Shown here piece by piece: positions 17,920 to 26,602 of a stretch of DNA of 64,000 nucleotides (the stretch's first letter is position 1; every line of letters starts with the position of its first letter). The stretch is from positions 558,001 to 622,000 of the forward strand of contig CANMDW010000002.1 in NCBI GenBank assembly GCA_947496705.1, given 5' to 3'. Under the pieces are notes generated by a model, which searched no databases, had not been told where the DNA came from, and saw nothing but the letters and a program-made list of their open reading frames with translations. Position numbers and translations under genes: made by a program. Source of the stretch: an uncultured Aquimarina sp. (GTDB lineage: Bacteria > Bacteroidota > Bacteroidia > Flavobacteriales > Flavobacteriaceae).

Positions 17920-19089
17920 ATGTCTTCAGAGAAAAAGAAAAATAGACGTAAAACCATACTTCAACTCCATAAAATCTTAGGGTTAATAACCGGTGTAGTA
18001 CTTTTTATCGTTTCTATTACCGGATGTTTATGGGTTTTTAAAGAAGAAATTGAAAGTTTTTACGATGATTATAAATATGTAAATCCTGAAAAACGGGACT
18101 TTATTACCGCGTCAAAAGTAAAAAGCATTGCAGAACAAATTATACCCGATAAAACCATCCACGGGGTGATCTATGGCCAATCGAATGAAGCTATCGAAGT
18201 TGTTTTTTATGAGGCCGAGCCTGAAATATTTTATCAAAGTGTCTTTTTAAATCCATACCATGGTGATTTTATTAAAAGAGTGGATAATGATTCAGGATTT
18301 TTTGCTTTTGTCTTAAAAGGGCATCTACGTTTATGGTTACCCGATGCTATAGGTTCCAGGATTGTATCGTATTCCATTTTACTGTTTTTGGTTATATTGA
18401 TTAGTGGTCTTTTTTTATGGTGGCCTAAGAATAAGAAAAATTGGCGTCAACGTCTTAAGTTTGATTGGAACGCTAAAACTCGTTGGAAGCGTAAAAACTT
18501 CGATCTACATACCGTTACAGGATTCTATATCTCTTCGTTTGGACTAATTCTGGCATTTACAGGGTGTGTCATGGCTTTTAATTGGTTCTACTTTATTGCG
18601 TATGTAGCTGCTGGAGGAGATAAAGCACCACAATTTATAATCCCTAGTAGTACAAATTCTTATATAAGTGAATCTGAAAAAACTCCAGTTTACGATCAAC
18701 TGATTCCTATGCTTTATGAGGAGTATGAGAATGCAAAAAGTTTTGAATTACACTACCCGGAGAATGATACTACATCTATACTTGTAGAAATAAGTAATTC
18801 TAAAGGGTTGTACTATAACATGGATTATCTCTTTTTTGATCAAAATACCCTGGAAGAAATAAAGACCACAAGTATTTATGGTAAATATAAAGATGCAAAA
18901 TTTGCCGATAAGGTGATCCGTATGAATTATGATATTCATATAGGCGCTATAGGAGGTATAACCGGAAAAATCATTGCTTTTTTGGTAAGTCTTATTTGTG
19001 CCTCATTACCAGTGAGTGGTTTTTTATTATGGTATGGTAAAAAGTATAAAAGAGAACTAAGGAGTTTTACATATCGAACATCACTTTGA
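17920..19089 (+). CDS. PepSY-associated TM protein (iron-regulated inner-membrane type)
   Basis: A 389-aa protein with four membrane segments, at about residues 15-38, 135-158, 195-220 and 350-372. The first is preceded by LQLHKILGLITGVVLFIVSITGCLWVF and the second is followed by LFLWWPKNKKNWRQRL, both hallmarks of the PiuB/PepSY_TM family. The His residues in LHKILG, GHLRLW, LHTVTGF and DIHIGAIGG fit a haem or electron-transfer role; such proteins accompany ferric-siderophore receptors and may reduce or release iron. It directly follows the TonB receptor. Confidence 0.9.
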   Translation: MSSEKKKNRRKTILQLHKILGLITGVVLFIVSITGCLWVFKEEIESFYDDYKYVNPEKRDFITASKVKSIAEQIIPDKTIHGVIYGQSNEAIEVVFYEAEPEIFYQSVFLNPYHGDFIKRVDNDSGFFAFVLKGHLRLWLPDAIGSRIVSYSILLFLVILISGLFLWWPKNKKNWRQRLKFDWNAKTRWKRKNFDLHTVTGFYISSFGLILAFTGCVMAFNWFYFIAYVAAGGDKAPQFIIPSSTNSYISESEKTPVYDQLIPMLYEEYENAKSFELHYPENDTTSILVEISNSKGLYYNMDYLFFDQNTLEEIKTTSIYGKYKDAKFADKVIRMNYDIHIGAIGGITGKIIAFLVSLICASLPVSGFLLWYGKKYKRELRSFTYRTSL

Positions 19090-19189
19090 GTTTTAAAGGA
19101 ACGTTTTTTAGTCCGGATCAATTATACAGGAGGCGACATTAGAGATCTACATATCAATACGAATAGAAAAACAGTGGCCGTTTTTCTTA

Positions 19190-19420
19190 AAATAGGTGAG
19201 GTTGTAAAATTTTCTATTTTACATAATATAAATTATAGTACAAATGTATGTATTGAAGCAAATTGACGGATGCTTGCATTTTACATAATTGCAGATATAA
19301 CAACACGCTAGTGTTTTATATCGATAGTAATTATGTAAAAGTCAATTTGCGATACGTTAAGCTCATTCGTAGCTATAATGTAATACTATGTAAAATATCC
19401 CACAATAATTCCATTTCACA
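19190..19420. repeat. left part of a dispersed repeat, interrupted by the transposon
   Basis: The stretch from the TACAAATGTAT segment through the TTTACATAATTGCAGATATAA hairpin region to TATGTAAAATATCCCA closely matches 33500-33700 and 37605-37835. It has inverted arms (GCAAATTG ... CAATTTGC and TTTACATAATT ... AATTATGTAAA). Its continuation lies beyond the transposon at 30633. No gene is seen between 19090 and 19858. Confidence 0.6.
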
Positions 19421-19858
19421 TGTGTATAGTCATTTCAAATTACGATTCTGGTTATTTAAAATTGCGAATAAGAAATCTCATTATCAGAATTGACCCTAGT
19501 GATATCAATATTTTTATATTTTTAAAATTGAGAAAAACTTTTGGGAATTGACGACTTTGGTCATTTAAAATTACGAACAAAGAGTCTCATACAAGAATTA
19601 GTTTTAAGAATTTGTTGCTTGAAAAATGAGTACAGAGTGATAGTACAATTAACATGGTTTTGTGTCCCAAATAATTACTATTTTCGGGACAATTTGTAAA
19701 TGACAATTTTAAGTACTACCAAATTGATCGCCATTTTGGATTTAAAATGTAGTTATATTTTAGAATGTTCTAATTGACCATGGTCAAATCGTCATACCCG
19801 TTGAAAAAGTTCTTGGAAGACCCGGGAACATCACGCCCAAATATTTAGAGTTGTAGCA

Positions 19859-20179
19859 TTATCCAAAAGAGGAATTGAAATTTTTAATTTTATTTGGTTG
19901 AATATTATACCTATTAGCTATTACACGAATTTTGACATTACCTCTTATTTCATTTGAGGAAACAGCTATTTTTACGATATCTTTTCTTGAATATAGTTCT
20001 TCTAAAAGTTCTAGGTATTTAGGGTTTCCCATATTTCTAGAAAGGACTCTTTCTATAATAAAGTCTTTATCTTTTTTTAAATCCAACGAACGAGGATCAA
20101 CATCCCAAAATACGGCTCTAGGAAAATGATTTTTTAAATCAATTTTTTTTGATCTTTGTATATTAAATATCGATCTCAT
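19859..20179 (-). CDS. DUF6922-type small protein
   Basis: A 106-aa protein whose middle, FPRAVFWDVDPRSLDLKKDKDFIIERVLSRNMG, is the pattern of the DUF6922 family common in Bacteroidota, where a short protein of this kind often stands near mobile or toxin-antitoxin genes. No reaction is known. It is the leftmost gene inside the transposon, 84 bp downstream of the recombinase in the same direction. Confidence 0.65.
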   Translation of the reverse strand: MRSIFNIQRSKKIDLKNHFPRAVFWDVDPRSLDLKKDKDFIIERVLSRNMGNPKYLELLEELYSRKDIVKIAVSSNEIRGNVKIRVIANRYNIQPNKIKNFNSSFG

Positions 20180-20263
20180 CTTTAAGTTTAATCCATAAAA
20201 TTAATCAAAACTGTTTCACTATTAGAGTATTCTTCATATTTTTTCGAATCCATTATTTAACTA

Positions 20264-20854
20264 TTAACCCCACAATTTATCAAACCTGCTACTAACAACC
20301 CTAGTGTAATTTACTGTATGTTTAGGGTCTCTATGTCCTAGATAATCTTGTATTAACCTTAAATCATAGCCCTTATTAGCTAAATAATATCCACAAGAAT
20401 GTCTCAAAGTATGTGGATGAATATTTTTTAATGAAGTTTTATCTGCAGCGGTCTTAATAATATAATTTACAGCTTGTCTGGTTAATGGTAAGTTCCTTTC
20501 ATTTACAAAAAGCCAAGGCAAATGATCATTTCTTGAGCGTAAATAGCGTTTTATTGCACGGAGTTCATCTCCCAAAATTGGATGCTCTACAGACAAACCA
20601 TTTTTCAGTCTTTCTATCCATAATCTTGATTCCTTGAGATTGACATCTGCTACTCTGAGATTGATAGCTTCCGAAACCCGTAAACCATGCCTAAACATCA
20701 TTAATAAGATTAAACTGTTTCTGATTGGGTATCTACTCTGTTTTGATGCTACTATAAGCTCTTTTACCTCTGCATTACTTAGGAAGTTTTTGGAACGTTC
20801 ATGGTCATTTGTAGTGATTATTTTAGTACTCTTTACATTTTGCCCTTTGGCCAT
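20264..20854 (-). CDS. FimB/FimE-like tyrosine recombinase
   Basis: A 196-aa catalytic-domain-only recombinase like the FimB/FimE invertases. The active-site set is complete: Arg59 (HGLRVSEA), His148-x-x-Arg151 (HPHTLRHSCG), His174 (LGHRDP) and Tyr183 (TVNYTRV). It lies downstream of the transposase and ATPase genes, where Tn5053-type elements carry a resolvase, so resolving cointegrates is the likely role; flipping a DNA segment is an alternative. It is not an integron integrase, as the extra patch and the length of that family are absent. Confidence 0.85.
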   Translation of the reverse strand: MAKGQNVKSTKIITTNDHERSKNFLSNAEVKELIVASKQSRYPIRNSLILLMMFRHGLRVSEAINLRVADVNLKESRLWIERLKNGLSVEHPILGDELRAIKRYLRSRNDHLPWLFVNERNLPLTRQAVNYIIKTAADKTSLKNIHPHTLRHSCGYYLANKGYDLRLIQDYLGHRDPKHTVNYTRVVSSRFDKLWG

Positions 20855-20937
20855 AATTACACCTTATTTAAATAATCTAAGATATTCAAAGGTATAATTT
20901 ATTTACTCTTTACAAAATGCATATTTTGTAAAGAGTT

Positions 20938-21621
20938 TTAAATGTTTTTAAATTGCTTATCATAATATAAGTGCATATCTAGGGCATTTCTTAAAGCTCT
21001 CAAATCCTTTAAATGAATAAATTTTTCTTGAATTATTTTATTATTGTTTACACCCCTTGACTTACATATGGCAACAATTTCTTCTGGTTTTAAATCTTCT
21101 AGTTGCAGAATACTGTTAATTCTACCGAAAAACTCAGGAATACCTTTTCTTCTTTTTTTGTTCCATCGATCCAATTCCTCCAGTAAATATTCTGGAGATG
21201 CAATTACAATTCCTAATTTTTCCATTGTTTCATCCCGTAATCCATGGATCACACCATATTGCTTAGGATTCAATTTCCCCCCTTCATCAATAATCAATAA
21301 TTGCTTTGTTTCAGTTTTATTAAGTATTAGTTTGATCCAGTTTATAATTGTCAATGAAGACATATATGCCCGATCATAATTAAAATGATCCCCAAGAATT
21401 CTTAAAAAATCTTTCTGAGTCATATTTTCAACAATCTTTATATATCTAACTGTGTGCGCTCTATTATCATCAATGAAGTGTCTCAGGGCCGTAGTTTTAC
21501 CTATTCCGGTTCTACCACACAATAAGAAAAATCTTGAATCTCTCAATGCAATTTTACACACTTCTTGAATAAATTTGAAATTATATAATTCGAGAATTTT
21601 GTGTTTTTGTTTTTCATCCAT
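20938..21621 (-). CDS. transposition AAA ATPase (TniB/MuB-like)
   Basis: A 227-aa ATPase with Walker A GRTGIGKTT at residues 36-44 and Walker B LLIIDEGG at 108-115 (Asp112, Glu113). Such proteins bind target DNA, recruit the DDE transposase and give target immunity. It starts 23 bp after the transposase stop on the same strand. The length is that of short TniB/IstB-like partners rather than full TnsC. Confidence 0.85.
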   Translation of the reverse strand: MDEKQKHKILELYNFKFIQEVCKIALRDSRFFLLCGRTGIGKTTALRHFIDDNRAHTVRYIKIVENMTQKDFLRILGDHFNYDRAYMSSLTIINWIKLILNKTETKQLLIIDEGGKLNPKQYGVIHGLRDETMEKLGIVIASPEYLLEELDRWNKKRRKGIPEFFGRINSILQLEDLKPEEIVAICKSRGVNNNKIIQEKFIHLKDLRALRNALDMHLYYDKQFKNI

Positions 21622-21644
21622 ATCCCTTAGTATGAGTTATTCAC

Positions 21645-23648
21645 TTATCTTTTGTTATTAGTAAATAGTTTATGGTCATACATCAACCTTTGATTTTCCT
21701 TTCCGTATTTTGAAATTATCTTGTATTTCGTTAATGAATCTTGTAGAACTTCTTCGTTTTCTTTGATAATAGCTTCCATCCTATCGATACGTTTTTTATC
21801 CAGACTCACAATTGGATAAACTTCTAAAATTTCTCTCCCCAGATTAACTTCTCTGGCTAGATCATTTAAATTGTCCTTGATTCTTGATTCTATCCGATTA
21901 AATGATTTATTGTAGGCTTCATAGTCCAACTTGCTTTTTGGAACAATATTAGGTCTTATATCTTCAGATATTTTTCCTAAGTATGTATTGTTAGTATTGA
22001 ATACATGGATATAACTTAAATCAAATTCATCATAATATACAATTACCTTTAACCCATTAACTTTATTCGCCATTTGCCTAGATTGAATGGTATAATGATG
22101 TTGAATTCCATTATTTGTAAAGATTACTTTAGAATTCTTTACCATAATTTCTTTTCGCAACCCAAATAAATAGGAGATGTCTTTTTCGTTAAAAACAGTT
22201 TCATACTCATATTTAGTGCTGTTAAATTTCATGTTTGGGGACATTTTAATAGAATTATGAAATGTCTCATTATATTGATTGATTTGTTCTTTGATCCTTT
22301 TAACTAAAGACTTTCTATTTTCAAGGTTTTTATTATAAGTTGAAATAACTTCATCATCTGGTCTCCCTCCTTTTCTTTTGGTTTTAATACCATCACCTAG
22401 AGAACCATACATGATATTAAGAAACTCTTTTTGAAACTTACTGAACCACCCTTCTATATAACTTTTATCCCTAGGGTTTTTCAATCTTGCAGATCTTATA
22501 CTCACACCATATTCATTAAGTTTTCTTTTTACATCCTTAAAATGTGCACTACTATATGAAGAAGCATTATCAATTAAAATTTGATTTGGTATGATGTAAT
22601 TACTCTGGAAAGCTTGTTTTAATGCTTCACATATCATTCTTGAATTTTCAGACTCATCAAAGCTATAACCAACAATTTTTCTAGAGAATATATCGATTAT
22701 AGCACATAATATTAACCTTGATACTTCTCCTTTATCATCCTTATATAAGAAATTTAATGGAGTACTATCTACCATATAAAGTTCTCCAAGTTTTGTAGCA
22801 CTTTTTCTGGCCAAATATGGATTGATATGCTTATTAGCATAGGATTTTCCTAGTCGAATGATATCAGCTCTATTTCTAAGTTCAGGATCTCTACAAATTC
22901 TCGATACAGTACTGAGAGAAATTGGATTTAAACCTCTTAAAATAAGCTCTTCATTAACCAATTCTTGTATTTTTATCTGGCTATAACGAGAATTTTTATT
23001 TAAGTAATAAAATTTAATTCTACTAATTATTAATGGAGTAACTCGATAAGGTTTTCTTCCTTTTATTATATTGCTGTGCATAAGTGTTTCTGAAATACCT
23101 TGTGCTATACAATTATTGATTTTTTTTGAAAAGTACTTGTAATCAGGAGTTTTAAATACACAATATTTTAAAGTCTGATATGCATCAAAGAGCTGCTTTA
23201 AATGATACGTATTCTTATTTTTTAAATCTATGACTAATTGAATGATTGCATGGGTTTTTGCGAATTGGTTTCTAAGATTAATATCCAGATAATATTCTTT
23301 ATAGTAAGGTATAAATTGTACCCATAAAGATTCTTCCAGCCAGGTCCAATAGAATGACCGTTCAAGCTCCGGTATTCTTTTTATTTCATTTCTAATTTCG
23401 ACATAAGCCTTAATTTCTTCCTCTTTACTAGGAAGAGCATATTTGTCTATATCTAATTTTGGAATGGATTCAAAAGCAATCCAAGTCGTTTTACCTATTT
23501 TTAAACTTTGATAATATGAGCTACTCCCCTTTTTAGCTTTTAGAAGCTTTCTATAAAGAGTAGAACATTTAAATCCATGAGATAAGAGGAAGTTTATACT
23601 TAGAAAATAGCTATTGTTTATGATTTTGACTGTAGCTTCTTTCTTCAT
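21645..23648 (-). CDS. Mu/TniA-type DDE transposase
   Basis: A 667-aa transposase with an RNase H-fold integrase core. The catalytic triad is readable: Asp294 in MVDSTPLNF, Asp360 in LIDNASSYSS and Glu399 in KSYIEGWFSKF. N-terminal to it are HTH-like DNA-binding segments (SRYSQIKIQELVNEELILRGL...STVSRI), and after it the Mu-type C-terminal beta domain and a coiled tail that would contact the ATPase. It is the first gene of the transposition operon and diverges from a small HTH regulator. Confidence 0.9.
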   Translation of the reverse strand: MKKEATVKIINNSYFLSINFLLSHGFKCSTLYRKLLKAKKGSSSYYQSLKIGKTTWIAFESIPKLDIDKYALPSKEEEIKAYVEIRNEIKRIPELERSFYWTWLEESLWVQFIPYYKEYYLDINLRNQFAKTHAIIQLVIDLKNKNTYHLKQLFDAYQTLKYCVFKTPDYKYFSKKINNCIAQGISETLMHSNIIKGRKPYRVTPLIISRIKFYYLNKNSRYSQIKIQELVNEELILRGLNPISLSTVSRICRDPELRNRADIIRLGKSYANKHINPYLARKSATKLGELYMVDSTPLNFLYKDDKGEVSRLILCAIIDIFSRKIVGYSFDESENSRMICEALKQAFQSNYIIPNQILIDNASSYSSAHFKDVKRKLNEYGVSIRSARLKNPRDKSYIEGWFSKFQKEFLNIMYGSLGDGIKTKRKGGRPDDEVISTYNKNLENRKSLVKRIKEQINQYNETFHNSIKMSPNMKFNSTKYEYETVFNEKDISYLFGLRKEIMVKNSKVIFTNNGIQHHYTIQSRQMANKVNGLKVIVYYDEFDLSYIHVFNTNNTYLGKISEDIRPNIVPKSKLDYEAYNKSFNRIESRIKDNLNDLAREVNLGREILEVYPIVSLDKKRIDRMEAIIKENEEVLQDSLTKYKIISKYGKENQRLMYDHKLFTNNKR

Positions 23649-23771
23649 GGTAAAAATTTTTATATATTAAGTTTGATATTAAAATTTTTAAAATATTTGA
23701 TAAAAATGTAGTCAAAAACTACATTTTAAGTCATAATATACAATATTTAAACGAGATATTTGTAGCAACTT

Positions 23772-24110
23772 ATGTACGGAAAAAAGATTAGAACACTTCG
23801 TAAAGATTTATCATTAACTCAAAAACAATTGGGAGATATCTCTGGGATTTCCCAGGAGCAAATTGCTAGATATGAAAGAGGAAGCAGTATGCCTACAGCA
23901 AAGGCTTTAAAGAAAATTGCAGATGGATTGAAAATACCTGTTGATTTTTTTGAAAGCGAAATAGTTAATCCCTCCGAGTTGGATATTGAATATTTTAAGT
24001 TAAAAGAAGTACTTCCTGAAGAGGAAAGGAGTTCTTTGTTGTCAATTTTTAGAGCATATTATATATCTTCAATACAAAAGAATAAAAAGCGAAAGGAATC
24101 CAAAGTGTAG
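23772..24110 (+). CDS. XRE-family HTH regulator
   Basis: A 112-aa protein with an N-terminal helix-turn-helix (residues 4-60; IRTLRKDLSLTQKQLGDISGISQEQIARYERGSSMPTAKALKKIADGL). The basic C-terminal tail ends RKESKV. It is divergent from the transposase across 123 bp, so it probably represses the transposition operon, and possibly the cargo. Confidence 0.85.
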   Translation: MYGKKIRTLRKDLSLTQKQLGDISGISQEQIARYERGSSMPTAKALKKIADGLKIPVDFFESEIVNPSELDIEYFKLKEVLPEEERSSLLSIFRAYYISSIQKNKKRKESKV

Positions 24111-24418
24111 TTTTAGATTTTGAGGAGTGTAATTACACAATGTATTCCACAAATTATAATCATTATCGTTTTCCCATTTTTTTAAATCAAACCTAGTAGA
24201 CTTCCAGGTAATAAGTTATTCTTCGAGTCATCACTGCTCTACTATCAATTTGATCAAAACTTTATGAGGTCGTACGCAAGGAAAATCTTTGAAAATCAAA
24301 ATAGTATTATTTAAAACCACCTTTATTCATTGCTTCTCTTAGTGCTTTTATTAAATCTTCTTCTGTTTTTTTTAGTTCTTTCTGTTTTTGTTTAGCCCTT
24401 TTGCTCTTGTAATTAATT

Positions 24419-25294
24419 TTACCCCCCCTTTTGTTGAGTATTATTTGACATTAGGTCTTGAACGCTAAAATTACTAGTGTTGTCGCCTGTGGATTCAACT
24501 ATCACATCACCATTTTTGGTAGTTTTAAAAGGTATAGATAAATCATTAAGTCTTTTTCTCACCACTTCTCTTGGGTGTTCATATTTATTATCATAATCAG
24601 AAGAACAAATAACTAAAGTTGGTTTAACACTTTCAAAGAAACCTATAGTATTCACATTATTATCCGAACCGTGATGAGCAATTAATAAAACATCTACTTC
24701 GTTTTTTATAAGCCATGATCTCAACAGATGTTTTTTTACATCTTCATGGTCTACGTCTCCTAAACTCAAAACTGTAAAAGAACCCGTTCTAAATAGTTTT
24801 ATTGTAGAATTGTCGTTTGCTTGTTCAAAATTCTTAGGGTTACTAAACAAAATGTTACTATAATTCCATTTTGTATAAGATTGTAAAGTTTTTGTATAAA
24901 TTGGATTAATTGCTTTAGCAACTATTGATATACTTCTTGCCTTCATTGACTCTAAATATTCATTTATAACCCTTACAGACTCCTTTTGATTTTCAATATC
25001 TGATATTGGATATCCAGGATATTCTATTCTTTTTGGTTTGAGAACTCTCAATATTTCCTTTAAAGAATGCTTATCACAATGATCTTTATCCCAACTAGTT
25101 ATATGTAAACAATCTATATATCCCTTTTCACCAACTTTACATATTTCTAATTCTTCTTTTAAAGAATCTAGACAATCTTTTGTAATAAAAGCTTCTATAA
25201 GTGTGAAGCTACTTCCGTCATAATATGAAAAAAGAGAACCTGGCTGTTTTAATTGATAAGCTCTAAAACGTGTATACTTTTGTTTTAATTTCAT
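24419..25294 (-). CDS. metallo-beta-lactamase-fold protein (ComEC/Rec2-like), possibly frameshifted at a G7 tract
   Basis: A 291-aa MBL-fold protein. Metal-site motifs are HITSWDKDHCD (residues 64-74), LSLGDVDH and LLIAHHGSDNN. This shape resembles the MBL domain of ComEC-type nucleases and hydrolases found in bacterial conflict operons. It is the last gene of the four-gene cargo operon, its start almost touching the patatin stop. Near its end is a run of seven G (7 C at 24422-24428 on the plus strand). Dropping one G would fuse the frame to a basic helical tail, continuing to a stop at 24307 (KINYKSKRAKQKQKELKKTEE...). The tail frame has no good start of its own, so the present stop may be a phase-off state or an error. 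Confidence 0.75.
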   Translation of the reverse strand: MKLKQKYTRFRAYQLKQPGSLFSYYDGSSFTLIEAFITKDCLDSLKEELEICKVGEKGYIDCLHITSWDKDHCDKHSLKEILRVLKPKRIEYPGYPISDIENQKESVRVINEYLESMKARSISIVAKAINPIYTKTLQSYTKWNYSNILFSNPKNFEQANDNSTIKLFRTGSFTVLSLGDVDHEDVKKHLLRSWLIKNEVDVLLIAHHGSDNNVNTIGFFESVKPTLVICSSDYDNKYEHPREVVRKRLNDLSIPFKTTKNGDVIVESTGDNTSNFSVQDLMSNNTQQKGG

Positions 25295-25295
25295 T

Positions 25296-26594
25296 TTACG
25301 TGAATAAGGTTGGGCAGTATAATCTGATTTGGATTTCTGTTAATATATAAGCATGATTCATCAGTGCATTAATTTGTTTATCATTTAATGGAGATAAGCC
25401 TGTTTTTACTTTTCTAGCAGCCATTAATTCTTCCTCTGAATTGGCATTTCTTGTAATTGAATCATATTCAATGCTACTCTTAATTTGATTCTCTATTTTA
25501 GACCACTCTTTGTTTAAAATGTCGGAATCTGAAATCTGATGATATTTTATAACATGATCCATTATTACTCCTTGCTTCAATCCTTCGATGAATTGATTAA
25601 TTGAGTTATCTAAATCCCAACCCAATGATTGATAGGCTATTTCCCTTTTGTCAATTTTATGGTTTTGATATAAATATTGAATCATTTGTAAATTCTTGAT
25701 CCTATTCATGAAGATATCACTTGTCCTGATGAGCATTGTTAGCGTATTCCTATATGTATGCTTAAACGGTATAGTGTTTCCAGCATCACTAATAATAACA
25801 ACATCGCTACTATATGAGCTATTTGATTGAGTAATTTTGTGAGCTCCTTGATTGTCGTAAACTCCACCATCAACTAATCTCGGTTTGGCCCTGGAAATAT
25901 CTTCCTCATCAACATAGAACTCTTTGGATATTCTTATTGGAGTAAATGCAAAAGGCACACAGGTAGATGCGGCTACTGCTCTTGCAACTGGAAAAGAATC
26001 CGACTTAAATTTAATTGGCTTGCCCTCTTTTGGATAATTATAGAATGAATCACCCATTTTACTCTTCGAAAACGTAAATAGACGACCAGTTTCCAAATTT
26101 GTAGAATTAATTGCCAGTTTCACATTGTCGGACAGGTCTGAAAGGTTTTTAGAATTGAAAAAGAACTTATTGTATATTCTTTCATTTAACTTACTTATAG
26201 GTAATAACTGAAATTGAAAGAATAGAAATATTACTATAAAAAGGACGAATAATGAAAAACTCGTCCAAACATAATCTGTTGTTAGCAAATATAGAACTGA
26301 GAAAAGCCACAAAACAGTAAATAGAAACACTAAAATAAATCGCCACGATGATAATATGCCCTTCAAAACGCTTGATCTCACGCCTTTCTTTATTATTTCT
26401 TCAAACTCGTTAAAATTTTCCCCATAAAGGCCATACATAGCCCCTGTAATAGAACCTCCAGAATTTGTAGATATAATATCTATATCTTCTAGTATTCCAA
26501 GCTCCTTCAACTTTTTCAAAGTTCCAAGGTGGTAGATGGTAGCTCTATATCCCCCACCTGATAAACTTAGTCCTATTCTTTTACCATTTTTCAT
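25296..26594 (-). CDS. membrane-anchored patatin-like phospholipase
   Basis: A 432-aa protein with a patatin domain split by two membrane helices. The oxyanion motif GGGYR is at residues 13-17, the nucleophile is probably Ser45 in STNSGGS (first Gly of GxSxG replaced by Thr), and the catalytic Asp242 is in LVDGGVYDNQG. Hydrophobic segments at about 84-104 and 110-130 would put the enzyme on the inner membrane. Patatin effectors kill infected cells by cutting phospholipids in CBASS and related systems. Its place in one operon with an E2-E1-JAB protein suggests it is the effector here; no nucleotide cyclase is present, so how it is switched on is unknown. Confidence 0.85.
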   Translation of the reverse strand: MKNGKRIGLSLSGGGYRATIYHLGTLKKLKELGILEDIDIISTNSGGSITGAMYGLYGENFNEFEEIIKKGVRSSVLKGILSSWRFILVFLFTVLWLFSVLYLLTTDYVWTSFSLFVLFIVIFLFFQFQLLPISKLNERIYNKFFFNSKNLSDLSDNVKLAINSTNLETGRLFTFSKSKMGDSFYNYPKEGKPIKFKSDSFPVARAVAASTCVPFAFTPIRISKEFYVDEEDISRAKPRLVDGGVYDNQGAHKITQSNSSYSSDVVIISDAGNTIPFKHTYRNTLTMLIRTSDIFMNRIKNLQMIQYLYQNHKIDKREIAYQSLGWDLDNSINQFIEGLKQGVIMDHVIKYHQISDSDILNKEWSKIENQIKSSIEYDSITRNANSEEELMAARKVKTGLSPLNDKQINALMNHAYILTEIQIRLYCPTLFT

Positions 26595-26602
26595 TATTCT
26601 AT

